A stretch of DNA of 24,455 nucleotides from a virus: IMG/VR virus record IMGVR_UViG_3300048064_000058, positions 1 through 24,455 of that record, one strand, 5' to 3'. Under the pieces are notes generated by a model that saw nothing but the letters and a program-made list of their open reading frames with translations, had not been told where the DNA came from and did not search any database. Shown here one piece after another: positions 14,982 to 20,164 of this stretch; the stretch's first letter is position 1, and each line of letters starts with the position of its first letter. The translations under genes were made by a program, and so were the position numbers.

Positions 14982-15340
14982 TACCCTGCCAATGCTTGCG
15001 GGTTAATCGCCATCAGTTCTTTGTACAGCTTGATAGCTGCATCATACTGCTGCAGGTACTCTTTCTTTAAGCGTCCCTCAGTAGTACGTCCTACAGCCTT
15101 GACACTGATAATGCCATTGGCTTTGAGTATTTGCACACGATAGGCAATACGATTTGGGTATTCGTTCAAGTCTTTTGCCATTTGACGCTGGCTTTTGGTC
15201 ATGTAATTAGCAAGGATGTAGTCATCAACTACTGCGTAGTTGTAAGTGAACGGTGTCGCACGTGACATGTGGAAAGTATGGTTTGCATACAACTGTGGGT
15301 TAGATGTGGCAACAACTGGCTTTGTGTTTACATTAGTCAT
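14981..15340 (-). CDS. Putative winged-helix DNA-binding protein (119 aa)
   Basis: After a polar N-terminus of about 35 residues, the segment VDDYILANYMTKSQRQMAKD followed by LNEYPNRIAYRVQILKANGI resembles a helix-turn-helix with a following wing (ISVKAVGRT). A role as an early transcription regulator fits, because promoters with dyad symmetry lie on both sides. The ATG at 15340 follows AAAAGGAA; the frame is open to 15358, but that start lacks a site. The assignment is by pattern only. Confidence 0.55.
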   Translation of the reverse strand: MTNVNTKPVVATSNPQLYANHTFHMSRATPFTYNYAVVDDYILANYMTKSQRQMAKDLNEYPNRIAYRVQILKANGIISVKAVGRTTEGRLKKEYLQQYDAAIKLYKELMAINPQALAG

Positions 15341-15370
15341 GGGGTAGTTCCTTTTCAAGTTGGGTTAAGT
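15341..15370 (-). promoter_or_regulatory. Repeated leader motif upstream of a start codon
   Basis: On the minus strand this leader carries AACTTAACC, AACT, GAAAAGGA and CTA in order before the ATG at 15340. The same elements in the same order precede the ATG at 16866 (see 16867-16899). Such a shared leader may be a common translation enhancer or protein-binding site. Confidence 0.4.
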
Positions 15371-15395
15371 TGAGATAGTTGGTAGTATAATAAGC

Positions 15396-15424
15396 AGCAT
15401 ATAGCCGCCTATCAGTACTGTCAA
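15396..15424 (-). promoter_or_regulatory. Candidate sigma70-type promoter before the winged-helix gene
   Basis: On the minus strand TTGACA (15424-15419) and TATGCT (15401-15396) are 17 bases apart, in the short gap before the 119-aa gene. The -35 box is perfect; the -10 box matches 4 of 6. Confidence 0.5.
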
Positions 15425-15427
15425 CTA

Positions 15428-16012
15428 TTATTTTACACCGTGTAGCCTACGCCATGTCACCCATGTTGCAGCTTGCATCTGGTATGCAGTAAGTCCCACA
15501 CGTTCACCAGCGTCTGCATAGGCTTGCTGTATTTCTAGGCGTAGTTTTTTGCCAATGTTTGGCACTTCCTGCATAGTCCTACGGTCTGCATTGGCAATGC
15601 ACCAAGCGTGACCGTCAACTACACAAACATTCTTGCCCATGATGCAGTAGAAAAAGTCTGTTATCTTTGGGCCTTTGAGTATAAACGCCACATCATCATT
15701 ATCATGGGGCATAGACTGCAGAATAGACCAAGCCTTATCACGCATTGTTTTGTAAGTACAAGGCTTGCAACTTTCCACATAGCCGCCCAGTACAAAGGTA
15801 TCTAGCATATTATCTGCATCAACTAGATTACGTGACCAGTTATTAGTTGGTGACAATGCTGCAATGACACCCACAACAACATGCAATGGCAGTTCGTACT
15901 TATCTGCCATATCTTGTGCAGCTTGCTTTGCGTCTGCATACCATGTTTTGCCATGCGATACCTCAGAGTTGAGGCTTTGCATATAACATGCAAGGATATT
16001 GTCAGTATACAT
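15428..16012 (-). CDS. HhH-GPD-like protein (DNA glycosylase-fold candidate), 194 aa
   Basis: The protein has an N-terminal helical part and VVVGVIAALSPTNNWSRNLV (45-64), which resembles phage proteins with a helix-hairpin-helix glycosylase-like fold. The segment GPKITDFFYCIMG then CVVDGHAWCIA (about 113-139) parallels the HhH loop and the catalytic VDTHV region of EndoIII-type glycosylases. LTAYQMQAATWVTWRR follows. No iron-sulphur cysteine cluster is seen. It may repair, edit or recognise modified bases, or may have lost catalysis. The start has an AAAGG site and follows the 602-bp gene-free stretch. Confidence 0.5.
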   Translation of the reverse strand: MYTDNILACYMQSLNSEVSHGKTWYADAKQAAQDMADKYELPLHVVVGVIAALSPTNNWSRNLVDADNMLDTFVLGGYVESCKPCTYKTMRDKAWSILQSMPHDNDDVAFILKGPKITDFFYCIMGKNVCVVDGHAWCIANADRRTMQEVPNIGKKLRLEIQQAYADAGERVGLTAYQMQAATWVTWRRLHGVK

Positions 16013-16448
16013 ATTGAAACCTTTCAGTTTGTGTTGTCTTTATAGATAATCACAAGCCATGCCACATGTCAAGCATGGTCTAGGTTGGCCTAGAATTGCA
16101 CAGCTTGCGATTACTCAAAAGACAATTAACCAGCACTATAGACGGACTGATTCAAGTCACCGTTCACAAGCCCTGTTTTTCATGGGACATTTTGCGCTGC
16201 ATCCCTTGCTCAAAGGTACACGTACCTATCGGGTGTTTAGTCGCTACACGGTTGCTTAATCCGTCCATTTGCTAGACATGCTTGCATCCACAAGCCAGAG
16301 CCTTTTAGTTGTGCTAGGCATCTTTACCCTAGTCAATGTTCTTACTTTTCATTTAACGTGTGGTGTGGGCTATTATCACCGTGTTGCCCGTTTCTTGTAT
16401 TCAGTCTAGTCTTAGTCGTTTAACTTAGTCAAGTCTTTATTTTATTTT

Positions 16449-16482
16449 GTTCTAATTGGCTCTACTTTGTCTCAATTAGAAC
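16449..16482. repeat. Hairpin with 10-bp perfect stem
   Basis: GTTCTAATTG (16449-16458) is the exact reverse complement of CAATTAGAAC (16473-16482), with a 14-base loop. It is directly followed by the next hairpin at 16483. No U-tract follows on either strand, so it is not a standard terminator. Confidence 0.75.
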
Positions 16483-16505
16483 GTATGGACTAGCTTGCAC
16501 CATAC
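16483..16505. repeat. Hairpin with 6-bp stem adjoining the previous one
   Basis: GTATGG (16483-16488) pairs with CCATAC (16500-16505) across an 11-base loop. It starts on the base after the preceding hairpin, which would allow coaxial stacking in an RNA. Confidence 0.6.
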
Positions 16506-16514
16506 CAGCTTTGA

Positions 16515-16573
16515 AAAGTCAAGATAAAATCATTATGGGCGTACCGCATCTTGTTTTATCTTTGTTTGACTTT
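16515..16573. repeat. Long bulged hairpin (8 + 7 bp)
   Basis: AAAGTCAA (16515-16522) pairs with TTGACTTT (16566-16573). The adjoining GATAAAA (16523-16529) pairs with TTTTATC (16554-16560), and the five bases TTTGT bulge on the right side. The 24-base apical part contains a small GCG/CGC stem. Confidence 0.7.
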
Positions 16574-16576
16574 CTA

Positions 16577-16615
16577 ACATTACACCATCTTGATAATGGT
16601 GCAATCTAAGAATGT
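16577..16615. repeat. Nested hairpin, last of the tandem series
   Basis: CACCAT (16583-16588) pairs with ATGGTG (16596-16601), and ACATT (16577-16581) pairs with AATGT (16611-16615) outside it. It abuts the stop codon of the 83-aa gene and overlaps a candidate promoter (16590-16618). Confidence 0.55.
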
Positions 16616-16618
16616 CAA
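16590..16618 (-). promoter_or_regulatory. Candidate promoter reading into the structured stretch
   Basis: On the minus strand TTGACA (16618-16613) and TATCAA (16595-16590) are 17 bases apart. The -35 box overlaps the stop codon of the 83-aa gene. If active, it would transcribe the hairpin-rich stretch as an independent RNA. Confidence 0.4.
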
Positions 16619-16866
16619 GCGTTTTTATATTGTCCCGCATCATATTTTGCCATGATGAAATTTTCAAGATACTTTGCTTTGTTTGCCTGAGTTGAAAACA
16701 ATGTTTCATCTTGTAACATTTCAATATCAATATCATCTAGTTGACATAGGCCATTGATGTTTCTTGATTGATCAGTAAATGTTACCACATCATCAATCAA
16801 TGAAATAACTATTTCTTGATTGCCATTGTAAACTCTACCCGTTTTAACTGTTGTTTTGATTTGCAT
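16615..16866 (-). CDS. Hypothetical early protein (83 aa)
   Basis: From the ATG at 16866 (AAAAGGA site), the product MQIKTTVKTGRVYNGNQEIV looks like a beta-rich N-terminus. An acidic helical middle follows (QLDDIDIEMLQDE), and the tail ends in YLENFIMAKYDAGQYKNA. No family is recognised. It is among the first leftward genes after the control region, where phages often encode small host-takeover proteins, but this is only position. Confidence 0.6.
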   Translation of the reverse strand: MQIKTTVKTGRVYNGNQEIVISLIDDVVTFTDQSRNINGLCQLDDIDIEMLQDETLFSTQANKAKYLENFIMAKYDAGQYKNA

Positions 16867-16899
16867 TGGTTTAGTCCTTTTCAGTTTGGTTAAGTTTGG
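16867..16899 (-). promoter_or_regulatory. Second copy of the repeated leader motif
   Basis: On the minus strand the leader shows AACTTAACC, AACT, GAAAAGGA and CTAAACCA before the ATG at 16866. The order and spacing match the leader at 15341-15370. The copies differ only by small insertions. Confidence 0.4.
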
Positions 16900-16908
16900 T
16901 CTTAATAA

Positions 16909-16928
16909 GTAAGCAAGTAAATGCTTAC
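16909..16928. terminator. Hairpin between the two first leftward genes
   Basis: GTAAGCA (16909-16915) and TGCTTAC (16922-16928) form a perfect 7-bp stem with a 6-base loop, followed on the minus strand by TTATT. It could be a weak terminator or an mRNA processing or stability site. Confidence 0.4.
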
Positions 16929-16937
16929 CAGTTAAAA

Positions 16938-17180
16938 TCAATCAATCAACGCTAATCTGTTTAGTTCATTCTGTAAATGTGTAGGGATTATATCCCAATA
17001 ATCTGATACATTGTTAGATGTTGCACCCTCAAAGCCATAACCATCATAGTCTGTTTTTTTAGGATATTGAGAAACAATTTCATTCCAAAGAAAACAATAT
17101 AGTTCGCCACCATATTTTACACCGTCCCATGTTTCGGCGATGGTATCTGCTGATGTGTATGTGAAAACTTTATTAAACAT
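16938..17180 (-). CDS. Hypothetical early protein (80 aa), first gene of the leftward arm
   Basis: The ATG at 17180 follows AAAGGA by eight bases. The frame is open to 17339, but that part reads as random hydrophobic sequence and includes the promoter, so I reject the longer form. The product (MFNKVFTYTSADTIAETWDG, then YGGELYCFLWNEI) is acidic and aromatic, with no family recognised. As the first gene after the promoter it is a candidate early host-takeover factor. Confidence 0.6.
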   Translation of the reverse strand: MFNKVFTYTSADTIAETWDGVKYGGELYCFLWNEIVSQYPKKTDYDGYGFEGATSNNVSDYWDIIPTHLQNELNRLALID

Positions 17181-17216
17181 TGATTTAATCCTTTGTGTCT
17201 GTGTTTCTGTTTGTGG

Positions 17217-17263
17217 CCCTAATTGTATCCAGATAATTGACTTTGTAAACACCCTAATTGTAT
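17217..17263 (-). promoter_or_regulatory. Tandem leftward promoter elements with a 12-bp direct repeat
   Basis: CCCTAATTGTAT occurs at 17217-17228 and 17252-17263. On the minus strand each contains the -10-like TACAAT. The proximal copy has TTTACA (17249-17244) 16 bases upstream, giving a good sigma70-type promoter (5 of 6 in both boxes) for the 80-aa gene. The distal copy has only a weak -35 match. Confidence 0.6.
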
Positions 17264-17381
17264 AAATAATAAAATGTAATGTTATCAATGGGTTGAAAGG
17301 CAGTGAATACATCTTAAAAGTGTATTGTTTGGAAAGCACTATCTTTTACCTACTCAAATAACGCAACTATATGGCGATATG

Positions 17382-17457
17382 TTAGGGGTGATTCGGCAAC
17401 CTGTAGGGGGTATTACAATGCATTAAGGTTGTTTAATTAGGGGTGATTCGGCAACCT
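17382..17457. repeat. Two 21-bp direct repeats (17382-17402 and 17437-17457)
   Basis: The identical copies start TTAGGGGTGATTCGG and end CAACCT; they are 55 bases apart from start to start. Between them TAAGGTTG (17424-17431) is the reverse complement of the end of the second copy extended by TA (CAACCTTA, 17452-17459). Its AGGTTG part also complements CAACCT of the first copy. They are probably protein-binding sites of a regulator. Confidence 0.8.
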
Positions 17458-17531
17458 TAGATAGTCATAATAGATGCATATGCATATAATATGACATGCA
17501 GCTTGCACATATGGCAATGTAAAGTAGGGGT

Positions 17532-17547
17532 ATTGTCTGCAGACAAT
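17532..17547. promoter_or_regulatory. 16-bp perfect palindrome (putative operator)
   Basis: ATTGTCTGCAGACAAT is identical to its own reverse complement. A perfect 16-bp palindrome in a phage control region suggests binding of a dimeric regulator; none can be named. Confidence 0.55.
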
Positions 17548-17608
17548 GTGCATCGGCTCAACATCGCTTCACACATTCTAATATTTGAATGTTTGCTTTC
17601 ACATATCG

Positions 17609-17684
17609 CACCATAACTGTTTTCATAACACTTGCCGCTATCCCATATCGCCCATGATAACAGGCATATGCGGCAATGATGGTG
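17609..17684. repeat. Nested inverted repeat in the control region
   Basis: CACCAT (17609-17614) with ATGGTG (17679-17684) encloses TTGCCGC (17632-17638) with GCGGCAA (17670-17676). These enclose ATATCGCC (17645-17652) opposite GGCATAT (17663-17669), with one bulged base. The nested arms could form a cruciform or bind a protein at an origin or operator. Confidence 0.6.
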
Positions 17685-17945
17685 TGGCAAAAAAGATGTG
17701 TGGAAAAACCGAGGGAGATAATGCACGGGTACCTTCTTCACAGGCGATCACACGGGCGGGGCAAGGGCCACTGGGGGTGGCGTAGTATATGTGCATACAC
17801 AAATACACAGATCAAGTTTTTCAAACTGGTAACCACAAGGTGTATATACGTACCATGATACCCCATAGCTGCATATATAGTGACATATTTGTCACACATT
17901 ACCCCAAACCTTACACTAAAATGCTACTACATGTACGATTAGGGG

Positions 17946-17973
17946 TTGACATGTTTTACTGGATGTGTAAAAC
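17946..17973 (+). promoter_or_regulatory. Candidate rightward promoter with overlapping hairpin
   Basis: TTGACA (17946-17951) is followed after 16 bases by TAAAAC (17968-17973). GTTTTAC (17953-17959) and GTAAAAC (17967-17973) form a 7-bp dyad across the spacer and -10 box. It would read into the late arm about 160 bases downstream. Confidence 0.35.
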
Positions 17974-18059
17974 TATCATAGTAGACAGTAGACACTCACT
18001 TACAGTGATTCATTTGTAGATGAATAATAATTAAAACCTATTAATCACGTAAATGCAGA

Positions 18060-18103
18060 CACTTTAAATGTACAAACTAAAATCCTATCACTTTAAATGT
18101 ACA
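18060..18103. repeat. 15-bp direct repeat just upstream of the late arm
   Basis: CACTTTAAATGTACA occurs at 18060-18074 and 18089-18103, 29 bases apart from start to start, and ends 34 bases before the first late gene. The position suits an activator or late-promoter recognition site. No usual -35/-10 pair is visible here. Confidence 0.6.
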
Positions 18104-18136
18104 TAAATAACAATAATATGTAGAAAGTACTTGACA

Positions 18137-18373
18137 ATGAGTAAGAAATCTGTAAAACTATACACAGACAATGTATTAGAAGAGTTTTATAACCACCTTC
18201 TTGACGGTAATTTAGACCAACTGCACATACCACATAGTGATGTATTTTATGTAAAGGCTGCAGTTGATGCTCACTACGGTAAATCATTTACATTAAAGCA
18301 CGTAGAAGAAGCAATGAGGCTGGAAGGTTGGACTGAGAAGTCATACAGTGATCCTAACTATGGAAAATCCTAA
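18137..18373 (+). CDS. Hypothetical protein, first gene of the rightward arm (78 aa)
   Basis: The ATG at 18137 gives MSKKSVKLYTDNVLEEFYNH. The protein is mainly helical and charged, with a middle that contains DVFYVKAAVDAHYGKSF and ends in WTEKSYSDPNYGKS. A winged-helix-like layout is conceivable (VLEEFYNHLL, then VKHVEEAMRLEG-type helices), but no family is recognised. It overlaps the next start by one base (TAATG). Confidence 0.6.
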   Translation: MSKKSVKLYTDNVLEEFYNHLLDGNLDQLHIPHSDVFYVKAAVDAHYGKSFTLKHVEEAMRLEGWTEKSYSDPNYGKS

Positions 18374-18651
18374 TGAGTATTACATATAGAGGGGAAACCT
18401 TTGCAGGTTATAACAAGCCGAAGCGTACCCCTGATCACCCAACGAAAAGTCATGCCGTACTTGCAAAAGAGGGTAGTAAAATTAAGCTCATCAGGTTTGG
18501 TGAACAGGGAGCGAAGACCGCAGGTAAACCAAAAGCTGGTGAAACAAGTAAAATGAAAAAGAAACGTGCATCATTTAAAGCTCGTCATGGAAAGAACATA
18601 GCCAAGGGCAAAATGAGTGCCGCATACTGGGCTAATAAAGTAAAATGGTAA
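18373..18651 (+). CDS. DUF6321-like conserved phage protein (92 aa)
   Basis: The motifs FAGYNKPKRTPDHPTKSH (10-27), AVLAKEGSKIKLIRFGEQG and SFKARHGKNIAKGKMSAAYW identify a small basic protein common in marine phages, cyanophages and pelagiphages, which I recall as DUF6321. Function is unknown; the lysine-rich content suggests nucleic-acid contact or a virion component. It sits at the head of the late arm among other basic proteins. Confidence 0.8.
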   Translation: MSITYRGETFAGYNKPKRTPDHPTKSHAVLAKEGSKIKLIRFGEQGAKTAGKPKAGETSKMKKKRASFKARHGKNIAKGKMSAAYWANKVKW

Positions 18652-18663
18652 GGAATTAAACCA

Positions 18664-19359
18664 ATGGGAGTACCCTTAATAGCAGCAGCAGCAGGTGTTG
18701 TAGCAAGATTTATTGCAAAACGTGGTCTAGCAGCCGCAACTAAAAAGTTTACAAAGAAAGCTGTAAACGAAGGCAAAAAACATATGAAGGATTTAAAAGA
18801 TGGTCCAACTTCAGGCCAAAAGAAAATTGATCCTGCTACTAGAGCGCAGCGTGTGTACCGTAGTGGGCAGCGTAGGGCTGCTGCAGGAGCTACAGTGGTT
18901 GCAAGTGCTACACCTGCAATATCTATAGTTAAACTACGTAGTGATTTAAAGAAAGCTAAGACTGCAGAACAGCGAGCTAAGTTACAAACACGTATTGAAA
19001 AAGAAATTGCAAAGGTTAAAGCTGCAGAACAAAAAGCTAAAGACAAAGGCGACACTAAATCTCGTACAGAAAACACAAACACTCGCCGTGGTAATAATGA
19101 AAAAGTACCACAGGGAACACGTGTACCTACATCTAAACCGGGTGTAAAAACATCACTACGACCTAAAGCCCGTCCTAAAAATCTTAAAGATGGTGGTATG
19201 CCAATGGTAATGAAGAATGGTAAAAAAGTACCTGCCTTTGCTGCTGACGGTGTTGGCAAAATGATGAAGGGTGGTATGGCTAAAAAGAAACCTACCGCTA
19301 AGAAAAAAGCTACTGCATATATGTACGGTGGCATGGCTAAGAAAAAAACTAAGAAGTAA
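18664..19359 (+). CDS. Large lysine/alanine-rich basic protein with GGMAKKK motifs (231 aa)
   Basis: The protein is highly basic and helical, with an N-terminal Ala/Val stretch (PLIAAAAGVVARFIAKRG) that could be a membrane-active or amphipathic helix. A coiled-coil-like middle follows (RSDLKKAKTAEQRAKLQTRI), then a proline/lysine region, and a C-terminus with repeated MKGGMAKKK and MYGGMAKKK. Such composition suggests DNA condensation or an internal virion protein, but no family is recognised. The start has AAGGA, and the stop overlaps the next start. Confidence 0.7.
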   Translation: MGVPLIAAAAGVVARFIAKRGLAAATKKFTKKAVNEGKKHMKDLKDGPTSGQKKIDPATRAQRVYRSGQRRAAAGATVVASATPAISIVKLRSDLKKAKTAEQRAKLQTRIEKEIAKVKAAEQKAKDKGDTKSRTENTNTRRGNNEKVPQGTRVPTSKPGVKTSLRPKARPKNLKDGGMPMVMKNGKKVPAFAADGVGKMMKGGMAKKKPTAKKKATAYMYGGMAKKKTKK

Positions 19360-19601
19360 TGGTTACTAAATCTAAATACTCTATGACAGCTACTGAAAGA
19401 ATGGATCAGGCTAAAGTAAGTGATGGTGAAATGACCTCATCTGAATTTGCTAATAAGCATGGCTATACTCCTGACGTAACTACTAAAAGAGCCACTAGAC
19501 AACGCAAGAAAGATATGGAGAAGGCAGTAGCAATGATGAAAGCTAAAGCCTCTCCTACTCACTTAACAGGTCCAGCTACTCAAAGTGGCACACCTAAGTA
19601 A
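19359..19601 (+). CDS. Hypothetical basic protein (80 aa)
   Basis: The product (MVTKSKYSMTATERMDQAKV, SEFANKHGYTPDVTTKRATR, then QRKKDMEKAVAMMKAKAS) is helical and basic. The 'EFANKHGY' part resembles a helix-turn-helix start, but this is weak. It overlaps the preceding gene by one base (TAATG). Confidence 0.6.
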   Translation: MVTKSKYSMTATERMDQAKVSDGEMTSSEFANKHGYTPDVTTKRATRQRKKDMEKAVAMMKAKASPTHLTGPATQSGTPK

Positions 19602-19666
19602 TTCAACCCTTTCCGTTGTGTTGATCGTGCATAGCGGGAATGCATTAATAGCTGTAGTTATTTAAA

Positions 19667-19723
19667 CTTGAACATGGTATAACTATCTTATGGTTAAACA
19701 TAAGGAGACATACCATGTTCAAG
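19667..19723 (+). promoter_or_regulatory. 14-bp perfect stem sequestering RBS and start codon of the DUF1127 gene
   Basis: CTTGAACATGGTAT (19667-19680) is the exact reverse complement of ATACCATGTTCAAG (19710-19723). The right arm includes the ATG at 19715. Within the 29-base loop CTTATG (19687-19692) pairs with CATAAG (19699-19704), covering part of the AAGGAG site (19702-19707). Folded mRNA would therefore hide both the ribosome binding site and the start codon. This is a candidate cis-regulatory RNA (thermosensor, autoregulatory site or antisense target), or a palindromic operator at the DNA level. Confidence 0.75.
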
Positions 19724-19855
19724 AATATTATTAAAACAATACAACAAGCACAAGAACGTAGAGTAGCATACTGGCAATTACAACATATGTCAGATAAAGC
19801 TCTTAGAGACATAGGAGTAACAAGAGGTGAAATCAGGCAAAAAGTCTACCGTTAA
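19715..19855 (+). CDS. DUF1127 small protein (YjiS-like), 46 aa
   Basis: The protein MFKNIIKTIQQAQERRVAYW is followed by QLQHMSDKALRDIGVTRGEI, the DUF1127 core (L..MSD..L.DIG..R..I). DUF1127 proteins are typical of Alphaproteobacteria; one from Rhodobacter sphaeroides, CcaF1, is an RNA-binding protein affecting sRNA maturation and RNA turnover. A phage copy could interfere with host RNA metabolism, which is inference. It has a strong AAGGAG site placed inside a hairpin (19667-19723), and its end overlaps the next gene. Confidence 0.85.
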   Translation: MFKNIIKTIQQAQERRVAYWQLQHMSDKALRDIGVTRGEIRQKVYR

Positions 19856-20009
19856 TGCGGCAGGTAATTATACTAAGCCTAGTATGCGTAAGCGTATTTT
19901 TAATTCCGTTAAAGCTGGCAGCAAAGGTGGAAGCCCCGGCCAGTGGTCGGCCCGTAAAGCACAGCTTGTTGCCTCTCGTTACAAGAAAGCTGGGGGAGGA
20001 TACAAGTAA
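19827..20009 (+). CDS. Small basic conserved phage protein (60 aa)
   Basis: Starting at GTG 19827, inside the end of the DUF1127 gene, it encodes STVNAAGNYTKPSMRKRIFN followed by GSKGGSPGQWSARKAQLVAS and ends in GGGYK. Versions of this NYTKP...GGxPGQWSARKAQ protein are widespread in marine phages, function unknown. It is Lys/Arg/Gly-rich. AGGAG lies about nine bases before the GTG. The overlap of 29 bases with DUF1127 suggests coupling. Confidence 0.78.
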   Translation: MKSGKKSTVNAAGNYTKPSMRKRIFNSVKAGSKGGSPGQWSARKAQLVASRYKKAGGGYK

Positions 20010-20164
20010 TGAAGGTAGATGCACCCAAAGGCTATCATTGGATGAAGCAAAAAGACGGTAAATTTAAACTAATGAAACATAGTGGTAAGTTTGTATCCCA
20101 TAAAGGAGCAAGTCTTACCGCTAATTTTCCTGTGCAGAAAAAACATACAGATGCCAAAAAGTAA
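20009..20164 (+). CDS. Small basic conserved phage protein (51 aa)
   Basis: The ORF reads MKVDAPKGYHWMKQKDGKFK, then LMKHSGKFVSHKGASLTA and ends FPVQKKHTDAKK. The 'GYHWMK..DGKFKLMK' pattern recurs in marine phages, from memory; function is unknown. It overlaps its neighbours on both sides (TAATG at the start, 14 bases at the end). Confidence 0.7.
   Translation: MKVDAPKGYHWMKQKDGKFKLMKHSGKFVSHKGASLTANFPVQKKHTDAKK

Larger units (their letters stand above)
16013..16614. other. Gene-free stretch dense in hairpins; candidate structured RNA or regulatory array
   Basis: No convincing ORF exists on either strand. At least nine inverted repeats are visible: CCATGC/GCATGG (16058-16079), TCTAGG/CCTAGA (16079-16094), AGGTA/TACCT around 16215-16228, CTAGG/CCTAG near 16313-16332, and the tandem series at 16449-16601 listed separately. 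The sequence GTCAA occurs five times (16068, 16332, 16428, 16518, 16614), and the last four are 96, 90 and 96 bases apart. The region would be transcribed leftward. Its length and structure recall large ornate phage RNAs such as ROOL and GOLLD, but I cannot match a consensus by eye. A multi-promoter leader or attachment region are other options. Confidence 0.5.
17181..18136. promoter_or_regulatory. Divergent control region between early (left) and late (right) arms
   Basis: This 956-bp stretch has no supported gene. It holds leftward promoters (17222-17263), two 21-bp direct repeats (17382-17457), a 12-bp palindrome ATGCATATGCAT (17474-17485), a 16-bp palindrome (17532-17547), a nested inverted repeat (17609-17684), a dyad GTGACA/TGTCAC (17880-17895), a rightward promoter candidate (17946-17973) and a 15-bp direct repeat (18060-18103). 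CATATCGC occurs at 17602 and 17644 and inverted at 17374. About 17700-17785 is locally GC-rich, with a GCCAC/GTGGC hairpin. Such a mixture is typical of phage switch regions or origins, but I cannot assign either. Confidence 0.65.

Noticed and set aside
16094-16190. Possible tRNA gene (GATTCAAGTC looks like a T loop)
   Set aside because: The flanking 5-base arms do not pair and no anticodon or acceptor stem fits on either strand.
16059-16259. 66-aa plus-strand ORF in the hairpin-rich stretch
   Set aside because: Opposite to the transcription of the whole arm, no ribosome binding site, and unlike a protein in composition.
16449-16615. CRISPR array as an explanation of the regular spacing
   Set aside because: The units are not identical repeats; only a five-base box recurs and the hairpins differ in sequence.
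17181-17339. N-terminal extension of the 80-aa early protein up to 17339
   Set aside because: It reads as low-complexity hydrophobic sequence, lacks a ribosome binding site at the far start and covers a good promoter; the ATG at 17180 has AAAGGA.
17457-17741. 94-aa Cys/His-rich minus-strand ORF in the control region
   Set aside because: No ribosome binding site, and it runs through palindromes and repeats; no recognisable pattern of metal ligands.
18131-18136. TTGACA just before the first late start codon as a promoter
   Set aside because: It would place transcription start inside the gene and no -10 box follows at 16-18 bases; TTG is also a poor alternative start next to the ATG.
18585-19334. 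249-aa minus-strand ORF
   Set aside because: It is the antisense of the lysine/alanine-rich 231-aa gene; its Phe/Ala/Pro-rich composition is what that reverse complement gives.
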